A stretch of 46,266 bases of DNA from Fontibacter flavus (GTDB taxonomy: Bacteria; Bacteroidota; Bacteroidia; Cytophagales; Cyclobacteriaceae): the NCBI RefSeq assembly GCF_042432905.1, contig NZ_JBHLWI010000046.1:1-46266 (forward strand). The letters run 5' to 3'. Each line of letters starts with the position of its first letter. The stretch's first letter is position 1. Below are positions 8,238 through 14,671 of the stretch, in pieces. Both the position numbers and the translations under genes were made by a program. Under the pieces are notes generated by a model that was given only the letters and a program-made list of their open reading frames with translations, searched no databases and was not told where the DNA came from.

Positions 8238-9266
8238 TTATTTTGTAATGGTAACAGGTGTTCCGTTGTTTAATTTTTGTTGCCCTGATACAATTATGTT
8301 TGAATTTTGAGGTAAATTGCCACGTATCAAAACTTTATTGTCTATCAAGGCAATAGTATGCACTGATATTTTTTCGGCTTGTCCGTTTTTTTCAATGTAT
8401 ATAAACTGTTCCCCATAAGCATCTTTTTGCAAAGCTTTATTGGAAACCAACAATCCTGAACGGTTATCTTTTAGCTTAGCTTCGACTGAGCAAATCATTC
8501 CTGGCTTTATATCTCCTGCTGTGTTTTGAACCTCTATTTTCACGGGATAGGTATGTGATAAGACATTAGCTGATACCCCAATTTCTTTCACAATTCCTGT
8601 CACGGTTTGATTAAGAGCTGTGATGCTTACGGTTGCTGTATCACCTTTTTTAAAAAGGCTTATTTCATTTTCCGGAACAGGTATTTTAATATAAACTGAT
8701 TGAATGTTCAGTAATTCAATGGCTGTTATTGTTGGTACAACATTCTCTCCCGGCTGCACATACTTTTTGCCAATTACCCCGTTAGCAGGTGAATAGAGGT
8801 TTGCATCATTTTTTTGTTTTTGTGCAATGGCAACTGCTGCTTTTGCCTGTGTTACACCAGTCTCTACTTCTACCCATTTAATATCTGGCAGCGTGCCGTT
8901 TTCTTTCATCGGCTTTAGCCTGTTGTAGGCATCTTCCGCCTGTTGTTGTTTTGCCAAAGCTCCCTGATAAGCATTTTGAGCCGTGGAGGCATCTACCTTT
9001 GCCAACAATTGTCCTTTGCGTACTTCTTGACCCTCTTCTATAAAAATGTCAGTTACAGTTCCCATTGTAGCAAAGCTTAAAGCCGTTGTCTTTTGTGCTT
9101 CTACTACACCGGAATAGCTTGTAGTTAAAAGTCCAGAGTATGTTAATCCCTGCTCTATTTGAACATTTATTTTTCCGTTGTTTTCAGTAACCGATGTATT
9201 ATTGTTGTGGGTACAACTTGCCAAAACAAACATTCCCGCTACAGCTAAATGATTTATTCTATTCAT
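8238..9266 (-). CDS. RND efflux periplasmic adaptor lipoprotein
   Basis: Membrane fusion protein of the HlyD/AcrA family, 342 residues. The lipobox VLASC (Cys18) predicts a lipid anchor facing the periplasm. The barrel-sandwich (lipoyl) halves flank a short helical hairpin (about residues 80-150), with the motif GTVTDIFIEEGQEVRKGQLLAKVD before it and SPANGVIGKKYVQPGENV after it; beta-barrel and membrane-proximal domains follow. It is the first gene of the leftward pump operon. A 21-bp operator-like sequence shared with tetR lies 22 bp upstream. Confidence 0.93.
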   Translation of the reverse strand: MNRINHLAVAGMFVLASCTHNNNTSVTENNGKINVQIEQGLTYSGLLTTSYSGVVEAQKTTALSFATMGTVTDIFIEEGQEVRKGQLLAKVDASTAQNAYQGALAKQQQAEDAYNRLKPMKENGTLPDIKWVEVETGVTQAKAAVAIAQKQKNDANLYSPANGVIGKKYVQPGENVVPTITAIELLNIQSVYIKIPVPENEISLFKKGDTATVSITALNQTVTGIVKEIGVSANVLSHTYPVKIEVQNTAGDIKPGMICSVEAKLKDNRSGLLVSNKALQKDAYGEQFIYIEKNGQAEKISVHTIALIDNKVLIRGNLPQNSNIIVSGQQKLNNGTPVTITK

Positions 9267-9287
9267 TTTCTCGTTTTTTTACAATTC

Positions 9288-9308
9288 GACTAAATGTGTA
9301 TTGTGGTC
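9288..9308 (-). promoter_or_regulatory. TetR operator-like site before the RND operon
   Basis: GACTAAATG-TG-TATTGTGGTC (21 bp) matches the site before the tetR gene (10720-10740) at 17 of 21 positions. The ends GAC...GTC are inverted, and the motif is partly palindromic, as expected for a TetR dimer. It lies 22 bp upstream of the adaptor start, where binding would block transcription of the pump. Confidence 0.65.
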
Positions 9309-9321
9309 GGTTTTTAGAGTT

Positions 9322-9346
9322 AAAAAAAATGCTTCAGTAAAAGCAT
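9322..9346 (-). terminator. Intrinsic terminator of the coiled-coil gene
   Basis: On the minus strand a 6-bp stem ATGCTT/AAGCAT with a 6-base loop (9346-9329) is followed by a run of seven T (9328-9322). It lies about 50 bp after the stop of the coiled-coil gene and just before the pump operator, so it separates the two transcription units. Confidence 0.6.
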
Positions 9347-9397
9347 CAAAATCTTTCTTCACGATACGTTTTTTGACTTATATAGAGGTATTATAAT

Positions 9398-10018
9398 TTA
9401 ATTAAGAGATCTAAAAGCTTTTTTCAGGTGGTCATATACCGCACCAATCTCATCTTTAAAACCTTCCAATTTCAAGTCCGTTTCTTCTTTCTTTTCGTTG
9501 AGCCGTTCAATTATAGAGTCAATTTTTTTTCGTACATCACCTAATCCTTCATTTAAATTTTCGTTAATTTCTGATTTTTTATTTTTTAGATTTATTTCAA
9601 TTACCTCAAATTGCAATCTTACTTTTTCTGAATAAATAGAGAACAAAACTGACAACTTTTGAGCTGCGGGATTCTTGTTTATTTGGTTTTCTACTTTTTC
9701 TACTGCAATTAGAATTTCCTGCTTGCTGGTTTCAAAAAGCTCCTCAGTGTTTTCCTTCAACTTAATGTCAAGATCATTTAATTTAAGAATGGTAGTTTTT
9801 GCCCATTCGCTATTTTCATCATACTCAGTAGAAATCCATATTTTCAAATCATGTATTTTTTGTTTTAATTCCGCTTTAGCTTCATTGATCTTATCTTTTG
9901 CTTCTGCTTTGCCAAGTGACCATTGTACTGCTAATGAATCCAATTCTTGTTGATCTTTCAGGAGCTGTTCCGCAATCTTTACTAAGATAGGTTTTTGTTT
10001 TTTTGATGAATTTTCCAT
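9398..10018 (-). CDS. Coiled-coil protein of unknown function
   Basis: A 206-residue highly charged protein with no signal peptide, no membrane segment and no Cys. Nearly all of it is predicted amphipathic helix or coiled coil, with Lys/Glu-rich heptads and long stretches such as KAEAKDKINEAKAELKQKIH. No enzyme motif is seen and I do not recognise the family. It lies between tetR and the pump operon, has its own terminator, and has a weaker copy of the shared operator motif 31 bp upstream of its start. This makes it a likely member of the same regulon, perhaps a cytoplasmic stress or scaffold protein. Confidence 0.75.
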   Translation of the reverse strand: MENSSKKQKPILVKIAEQLLKDQQELDSLAVQWSLGKAEAKDKINEAKAELKQKIHDLKIWISTEYDENSEWAKTTILKLNDLDIKLKENTEELFETSKQEILIAVEKVENQINKNPAAQKLSVLFSIYSEKVRLQFEVIEINLKNKKSEINENLNEGLGDVRKKIDSIIERLNEKKEETDLKLEGFKDEIGAVYDHLKKAFRSLN

Positions 10019-10048
10019 TGTTATTTTTTTATTATAAAGTTACTAATT

Positions 10049-10069
10049 GACTATATTCGTTTTTCGTTC
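10049..10069 (-). promoter_or_regulatory. Weaker third copy of the TetR operator-like motif
   Basis: GACTATATTCG-TTTTTCGTTC matches the tetR-proximal site at 15 of 21 positions, keeping GACTA at one end, TCGT in the middle and TC at the other end. It lies 31 bp upstream of the coiled-coil gene. AT-rich sequence makes chance matches easier, so this copy is less sure than the other two. Confidence 0.4.
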
Positions 10070-10111
10070 GATTTTTAATCAAAAAAAATTTAAATTTGGC
10101 TAGCTTTTCTA

Positions 10112-10705
10112 CTACTTGCCGATACCTTTAATAAGCATTTCGACTAGCATATCTGATTTATCCAGCAAGCTTCTATTTTTATTGTATGCAATTATATCCA
10201 TTTCTACACCCCTAATACAACTAACCAAAAGTTCACTCAAAGTATCAAGCTCCTGAAGGACAAAACTCTTAAATAACGAGGCTTCTACGCCCTTTTCCAA
10301 AATAGAACTAATTAGTTTTTTTTCTTCGTTGTCATACCTGTTACGAAGATTAGCAAATTCTTTGTTAATTCTGCCCTGCATATCATTTTCGATGGCAAAT
10401 CTATACAAATTAGCTTTATCTTTTAATGTCTTTATTTTTGTAACAATATACGTTTTCAGCATATCGATTTCGTTCGATTGTTTATAAACAGCAGTTTTTA
10501 CAGTTTGAAAAAACTCATCCATTTCTAAGTTAATCACTCGGTCAAATATTTCTTCTTTATCCTTAAAGTAATAGTATAATGTGCTTTTACCTTTGCCTGC
10601 TGCTTTGGCAATATCTTCCATAGTGGTTTTTTTTAAACCGTATTGCTGCATTAGCTTTTTGGCTCCGTTTATTATTTCCTGCTCAATAATTTCTTCCTTA
10701 CTCAT
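10112..10705 (-). CDS. TetR/AcrR family transcriptional regulator
   Basis: A 197-residue one-component regulator. The N-terminal helix-turn-helix is typical: GAKKLMQQYGLKKTTMEDIA, then GKSTLYYYFKDKEEIF (about residues 13-55). A variable ligand-binding domain of about 140 residues follows. The ATG at 10705 is chosen over the TTG two codons upstream. It is transcribed leftward ahead of the coiled-coil gene and the efflux operon. A Bacteroidota promoter and a 21-bp site shared with the pump operon sit just before it, so autoregulation and repression of the pump are likely. Confidence 0.92.
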   Translation of the reverse strand: MSKEEIIEQEIINGAKKLMQQYGLKKTTMEDIAKAAGKGKSTLYYYFKDKEEIFDRVINLEMDEFFQTVKTAVYKQSNEIDMLKTYIVTKIKTLKDKANLYRFAIENDMQGRINKEFANLRNRYDNEEKKLISSILEKGVEASLFKSFVLQELDTLSELLVSCIRGVEMDIIAYNKNRSLLDKSDMLVEMLIKGIGK

Positions 10706-10719
10706 TTGCAATACTATTG

Positions 10720-10740
10720 GACTAAAATCGTATTATGGTC
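10720..10740 (-). promoter_or_regulatory. TetR operator-like site before tetR
   Basis: GACTAAAATCG-TATTATGGTC is a partly palindromic 21-bp sequence. It lies between the -7 element (10743-10750) and the tetR start, so a bound repressor would cover the transcription start. The same motif (GACTAAA-N3-GTATT-N-TGGTC) recurs at 9288-9308. Confidence 0.65.
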
Positions 10741-10742
10741 AG

Positions 10743-10774
10743 CAAAAGTAGATAGAGTTTTTTGATTGCGCAAA
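10743..10774 (-). promoter_or_regulatory. Promoter of the tetR gene
   Basis: On the minus strand TTTG (10774-10771) is followed after 20 bases by TACTTTTG (10750-10743), a full match to the Bacteroidota TTTG / TAnnTTTG promoter at normal spacing. It leads directly into the operator and the tetR start. Confidence 0.65.
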
Positions 10775-10819
10775 TTTTTTGTGCTTTTTTTTGTTGTCGC
10801 CTGTATTTGTGTGGTTGGA

Positions 10820-10890
10820 ATTGGCTCTTTTGCAAACTTTGGTTGGTGGGTGGGCTTGTTGTGGTTTGCAAATGTGCCAATAACGTTGGC
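10820..10890. repeat. Palindrome 3, attC-like block boundary
   Basis: ATTGGCTCTTTTGCAAAC (10820-10837) and GTTTGCAAATGTGCCAAT (10864-10881) pair at 15 of 18 positions. The right arm runs into GCCAATAACGTTGGC (10876-10890), itself palindromic at its ends. The arms are close to the inner arms of palindrome 2. The stretch from here to 11005 is T- and G-rich and ends in GCCGCTAACGG at the IS insertion point. No credible gene is seen between tetR and the IS (10775-11005); an open frame at 10766-11002 is only the translated repeat. Confidence 0.6.
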
Positions 10891-11005
10891 TAAAAATTTT
10901 TCCCGTCCGGTGGGCTTTTTTTTATTTTTTTTTTCGTGTCGGTCTGTGTCGTTTGATCGGGTGTCTGGCTGTCGGTTGGGGTCGTCCTACCATTGCCGCT
11001 AACGG

Positions 11006-11022
11006 CAGTTTGTCCAAAAACC
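11006..11022 (+). repeat. IS left terminal inverted repeat
   Basis: CAGTTTGTCCAAAAACC, preceded by the target duplication ACGG (11002-11005). It lies 21 bp after the transposase stop codon. Confidence 0.8.
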
Positions 11023-11043
11023 TCCGTTATCTTTTTGTATAGT

Positions 11044-12639
11044 CTAAATATAAGCCCATTTCCTTAAATCTGGGTGGAGCTTTAGAAATTGGGAGTTATG
11101 GAATCTGTAAATTTCAGATCGCTGTATAAGCTTCTTTCGGACTCTTAAATCGTCCATTATGGCCAAAAAACAAAGCCAAAGCATCTTCAGATACTTTTTC
11201 AATGCTTCCTGATCGACAAGGTTGAATATTCTTCGAAGATTGTAAGCCACAAACATGAACCCTACATCAGAGGAAGCCCTGTCACTCCCTTTTTTGGTGA
11301 TGATGTAGTGGAAGTTCCACTGTCTTTTGATGGTTCCGTAGTTGTGTTCGATAATGACCTGCCTCCGTTTGTAGAGGTGTTCCTTCTGCTCCACGTTCCG
11401 TCTGTTGGCATCAATGAAGTCCTGATGCTCCGTCCTCTCGATGACCCTGCCCCTTCCACGGGTGTTTTTGGTGCAGCTGGCTAGGGCGGGACAGTCCTTA
11501 CAGGCCTTTGTCTTGAAGTGCTGCACCCTAACACTGCTTGCTGATTTCCGGGAAGGACCGCCTCTTTCCTTATTGTACCATGATCCGTTGGTCGAAAGGG
11601 TGTTTCCCTGTGGGCAGGTATAGGTGCAGTTTTTCGGATCATACCTGAATTCCGAAACATTGTATGCCGGATCCGGCGCCATGCTGGAACCGCTGACAGC
11701 GGGGATGGCAACTATGGCTTCGGTTCCAAGTTCCATAACTGTCCTGATTTCGCTGCCTGTATGGTATCCCTTGTCGAACAGGACTGTGAAACTGTTGGTC
11801 CCAAGTATGCTTTTGGCCCTTCTGACCATATTCCCCATGGCTTTGGAATCGTTGTTGTTGGTCACCTTGAAGTCGATCGGGATGTTGTGTTTTGCATCTG
11901 TAGTGGACTGTATATTGTATGCCACTTCGGTAATATTGTTGCGGATCACCATCTGTCTGCTGTCAGGATCAGACGTGGAAATCTGCTCCTGGCCGCTGCT
12001 GTCGAGCTGTTCCAGGAGTGATTCGTATTTTGACCTGCGCACGGACTGCTTTTCTACCTCCCCTGCGATGCTTTCCTTTTTTAAGCTGTCCCCGTCCTCT
12101 TGGGCAAGTTCAGACTGGTACCTGGCAAGCTTTTCTTCGATGTAGGCCAGGTGCCTTTCGATCTTTTTGGCGTTAAAGTTGTTTTTCTTGCTGTTCTGGG
12201 CCCGGAGCTTGGTACTGTCTCCGGCTATGAGAGTTCCACCGATCAGCTCAAAATGTCTGGCCATCTTTACGGTGGCCCTGAATACCTTCTTTATAGCAAT
12301 AGGGTTGTCCCTGCGGAAATTGGAGATCGTGTTGTGGTCGGGAACAAGTCCCTTCATGAGCCAGATGAGCTCAAGGTTGCGTTTACATTCCCTTTCCAAT
12401 GCCCTGGAACTTCTGATCCGGTTGAGATATCCGTAGATAAAAAGCCTTAGCAGGTCCCCGGGATGATAAGCAGGCTTGCCATTGTCGACAAACTCCATCT
12501 CAAACCCAAAAGACTTTAGGTCAATGGAGTTTACAAACAGATCGATCAAGCGGGTTTCATTGTCAAACTCAATTGTATCATCCAGACAGGTAGGGAAAAG
12601 AGCAAGCTGTGTGCGGTCGGTGCCTTGTATGAATTTCAT
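11044..12639 (-). CDS. IS1182 family DDE transposase
   Basis: Cut-and-paste transposase of 531 residues, full length and apparently intact. The N-terminal DUF772-like helical domain contains YGYLNRIRSSRALERECKRN and the VPDHNTISNFRRDN motif. Catalytic acidic residues fit LIAGDSTKLRAQNS (first Asp), TVLFDKGYHTG (second Asp) and QVIIEHNYGTIKRQW (Glu). A Cys-rich segment (CTYCPQG, CKDCPALASC) between the second Asp and the Glu is typical of IS1182. The ATG at 12639 lies 88 bp inside the right end. Confidence 0.95.
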   Translation of the reverse strand: MKFIQGTDRTQLALFPTCLDDTIEFDNETRLIDLFVNSIDLKSFGFEMEFVDNGKPAYHPGDLLRLFIYGYLNRIRSSRALERECKRNLELIWLMKGLVPDHNTISNFRRDNPIAIKKVFRATVKMARHFELIGGTLIAGDSTKLRAQNSKKNNFNAKKIERHLAYIEEKLARYQSELAQEDGDSLKKESIAGEVEKQSVRRSKYESLLEQLDSSGQEQISTSDPDSRQMVIRNNITEVAYNIQSTTDAKHNIPIDFKVTNNNDSKAMGNMVRRAKSILGTNSFTVLFDKGYHTGSEIRTVMELGTEAIVAIPAVSGSSMAPDPAYNVSEFRYDPKNCTYTCPQGNTLSTNGSWYNKERGGPSRKSASSVRVQHFKTKACKDCPALASCTKNTRGRGRVIERTEHQDFIDANRRNVEQKEHLYKRRQVIIEHNYGTIKRQWNFHYIITKKGSDRASSDVGFMFVAYNLRRIFNLVDQEALKKYLKMLWLCFLAIMDDLRVRKKLIQRSEIYRFHNSQFLKLHPDLRKWAYI

Positions 12640-12710
12640 GATAGAATTTACAAAAATTACCCTATATATCCCATAGAAAAAGTAAGAAATTCCATCTCAA
12701 CACAATGCAG

Positions 12711-12727
12711 GGTTTTTAGACAGTCTG
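12711..12727 (-). repeat. IS right terminal inverted repeat
   Basis: Read inward this is CAGACTGTCTAAAAACC, matching the left end at 14 of 17 positions. It is followed outside by the target duplication ACGG (12728-12731). Confidence 0.8.
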
Positions 12728-12733
12728 ACGGTT

Positions 12734-12849
12734 AGCAGCTACACGCAGGCAGGGATTTTCAGCACTGAACTTCCTACGAAGAACTGAACTTCAAATTTAG
12801 CAATTTCCTGTCCTACGAAGCACGAAACCCCTGCTTGTGTGTAGGTGCT
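12734..12849. repeat. Imperfect palindrome 4, attC-like block boundary
   Basis: Arms of 21 bp at 12734-12754 (AGCAGCTACACG...) and 12829-12849 (...GTGTAGGTGCT) pair at 18 of 21 positions. They enclose about 75 bp that hold two direct copies of TCCTACGAAG. Read on the minus strand, the element is bounded by ATAAC on one side and CTAAC on the other, so direct AAC cores flank the palindrome, resembling the layout of recombination sites. It lies directly downstream of the propeller gene. Confidence 0.6.
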
Positions 12850-12860
12850 GTTATGGCACG

Positions 12861-14303
12861 TTATTTTTCGTTCAATTTAATTATTCCTGCAAAAGTTGCT
12901 GCCCAAATTATTCCGTCTTTGTCTTTTGTCAACTGCATCACGTGTATACTTGGAACACTTGAATTTTCAGGTGTATAAACTTCCCAAGCATCATTTTTTA
13001 TGTCATACTTTACAAGTCCAACACTATTAAGGGCAACCCATAAAATCTGTTTTTCTTCGTCTAAAAGAAAGTCATTTATGTCGTTTTTTGAAAACAGTTC
13101 TGAGTCTTTAGGTCGTAATGAAGTCCATTTGTTGTCATTACTTAATAGAAACATTCCTGCCTTGGATTTATCTGAACTATAAAGTGAAAACCACAAATTT
13201 CCTTGATTGTCTTCTTGCATTTTAGTTATAAACCCACTTTTCAATGGGGTATCACTATTCTCAAATTTGGTGGTATTGGTCTTGTCAATTTTAATGTTAC
13301 CGTCAAATGTTCCAATCCAAATTTGTTCTTTACTGTCAACAAAAACACCAAGGGCTTTATTTGAAGGAATTTCGGAGTTTGTTGTATCTATTACTGACCA
13401 TTTTTCGCCATCAAACTTACTGATACCATCCCAAGAGGAGAACCATACATTATTGGAATTGTCCACAAATATTTTTCTTGCCCAATTTATTGGAGAATTT
13501 AGTGAGTCATAAACTGTCCAAGTTGCTCCATCATATTTATATACATCCCAACCTGCAATAAACCATTTATTATTTTTCCTATCACTGGCAGCATATCTTA
13601 TTGAAGTAGTTCTGTCCTTATTGTATTTTTCTGATTTTAAAGGAGTGTTTTTACAAGTAAATACTTCCATTGTTTCGTTTTCATACTTCACAATACCGTT
13701 ATCTGTCCCAAACCATAGAATATTATCATTGTCTGTAACTGCTGCTCTTGACATATCCCAAGGTAAGTCCGAGTTCTGTTGATTAAGCACTGTCCAACTA
13801 TAGGTCAGTTTTGAAGATTTTGAACCTTTAACGTCAGGCGTTCCAACTGACTTCATATTTGTGTTTTTGTTAAAGTCAAACACAACACGTTCAATTGAAA
13901 GTCTATTATTTTCAAATATTAGTTTTAGTGAAACAGAAGCCTTCTCTATATTCTCTTTACTTATTGCTGGGTTCCATTTACTTGTTTTATCAATAGCTGA
14001 TTTTAAGTTCAGCTTTTCAGTTTTAATATTCGATTCATTTTTAGCGCTTAGTAAACAGGGTGTTCCTAAAGTGTCCACAATTACTTGAATTAAAATACTT
14101 CCTGAAATTTTCTTAAGGGATTTAGAATCTAAATTTTTTAAAATTTCATCTGCAAAGGAATTGGGCGGTTGAGCTTTGGTTTCTCCACAGTCTAAGCAGA
14201 ATCTGCTTAATTGACAGCCTTCAAACTTCTCGAGGTATAAATGTTGTCCAAAAGCTGTTGAAAGCGAAAAAGTAAAAATTAGAATTGTCAATGTTCTTTT
14301 CAT
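12861..14303 (-). CDS. Secreted TonB-C-like / two-component-propeller protein
   Basis: A 480-residue exported protein with a signal peptide (residues 1-19, ending TAFGQ). Residues about 50-140 resemble the C-terminal domain of TonB-type energy transducers (SILIQVIVDTLGTPCLL, then SLKLIFENN). Residues about 165-478 are repeats of the two-component-regulator propeller type, with the recurring pattern D-N-xx-WFGT/WFSS/WIGT-xx-G-I. No kinase or DNA-binding domain follows, so this is a free periplasmic or surface propeller of unknown partner. It is the only gene in its block. Its stop touches a TTATGGCACG boundary copy, and a matching inverted copy lies just upstream of the start. Confidence 0.8.
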   Translation of the reverse strand: MKRTLTILIFTFSLSTAFGQHLYLEKFEGCQLSRFCLDCGETKAQPPNSFADEILKNLDSKSLKKISGSILIQVIVDTLGTPCLLSAKNESNIKTEKLNLKSAIDKTSKWNPAISKENIEKASVSLKLIFENNRLSIERVVFDFNKNTNMKSVGTPDVKGSKSSKLTYSWTVLNQQNSDLPWDMSRAAVTDNDNILWFGTDNGIVKYENETMEVFTCKNTPLKSEKYNKDRTTSIRYAASDRKNNKWFIAGWDVYKYDGATWTVYDSLNSPINWARKIFVDNSNNVWFSSWDGISKFDGEKWSVIDTTNSEIPSNKALGVFVDSKEQIWIGTFDGNIKIDKTNTTKFENSDTPLKSGFITKMQEDNQGNLWFSLYSSDKSKAGMFLLSNDNKWTSLRPKDSELFSKNDINDFLLDEEKQILWVALNSVGLVKYDIKNDAWEVYTPENSSVPSIHVMQLTKDKDGIIWAATFAGIIKLNEK

Positions 14304-14317
14304 TCGTGTCGTTTTTT

Positions 14318-14331
14318 ATAATGTGCCATAA
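14318..14331. repeat. Inverted boundary motif paired with 12851-12864
   Basis: ATAATGTGCCATAA here is the inverted copy, with one mismatch, of TTATGGCACGTTAT at 12851-12864. The pair encloses exactly one gene: one copy overlaps the stop codon, the other lies 15-28 bp upstream of the start codon. This fits a one-gene mobile cassette. Confidence 0.55.
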
Positions 14332-14355
14332 CTTGTATATACCCCTGATATTTTC

Positions 14356-14391
14356 CAGGCTTAGCCAACCAAAAATGTTTGGCCAAGCCTG
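14356..14391 (+). terminator. Strong hairpin followed by T-rich sequence
   Basis: CAGGCTTAGCCAA and TTGGCCAAGCCTG form a 13-bp stem with one mismatch and a 10-base loop, followed on the plus strand by ATTTTTCTTT. It looks like a rightward intrinsic terminator, yet no rightward gene lies upstream. It could be what is left of a host gene unit cut by the accessory region. The rest of 14392-14671 holds no gene I can support. Confidence 0.45.
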
Positions 14392-14671
14392 ATTTTTCTT
14401 TACCCTTTATCAGGTTTTATTTTTTTTAATCTTCTCAAAACTAACCATTCCACTCCAACTATAAAATCCCCTATACAGGGTAACTTCATTATCCGATGGT
14501 AATAAAGAATTTTGCTATATCCTGAAGCAGAAATTTTGCTTCCGATTCAAAATCCTCAATCTTTATTTGGAAATCAATGGATTCAAAGATTTGGATGTGT
14601 CGGGATTTCCAAGTCTTCTAAGCTAAAACTAATTTTCTAAAAACCCAATTGCTTATCTGTACACCGCTGCC

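Larger units (their letters stand above)
11006..12727 (-). mobile_element. Complete IS1182-type insertion sequence
   Basis: The element is 1722 bp, with 17-bp terminal inverted repeats CAGTTTGTCCAAAAACC (11006-11022) and CAGACTGTCTAAAAACC read inward from 12727 (14 of 17 identical). It is flanked by the 4-bp direct repeats ACGG at 11002-11005 and 12728-12731. One transposase gene fills it. Removing the element and one ACGG restores GCTAACGGTTAGC, a perfect palindrome joining palindromes 3 and 4. The transposase gene is richer in G and C than the genes on either side. Confidence 0.85.

Noticed and set aside
10766..11002. 78-codon open frame on the plus strand
   Set aside because: Low-complexity Phe/Gly/Val-rich translation of the T/G-rich repeat; no domain.
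119..11005. Composite transposon made by two IS elements
   Set aside because: The left IS is mostly outside the window and its end differs from the internal IS; each has its own ACGG. Kept only as a side remark.
122..12849. Classical integron attC sites
   Set aside because: The palindromes have attC-like size and shape, but the cores read GTTAGC or GTTGGC and do not match GTTRRRY with a paired RYYYAAC. No integron integrase gene is in the window.
14489..14617. Short open stretch on the minus strand that could be a gene remnant
   Set aside because: 42 codons with no start codon and no recognisable homology; too short to call.
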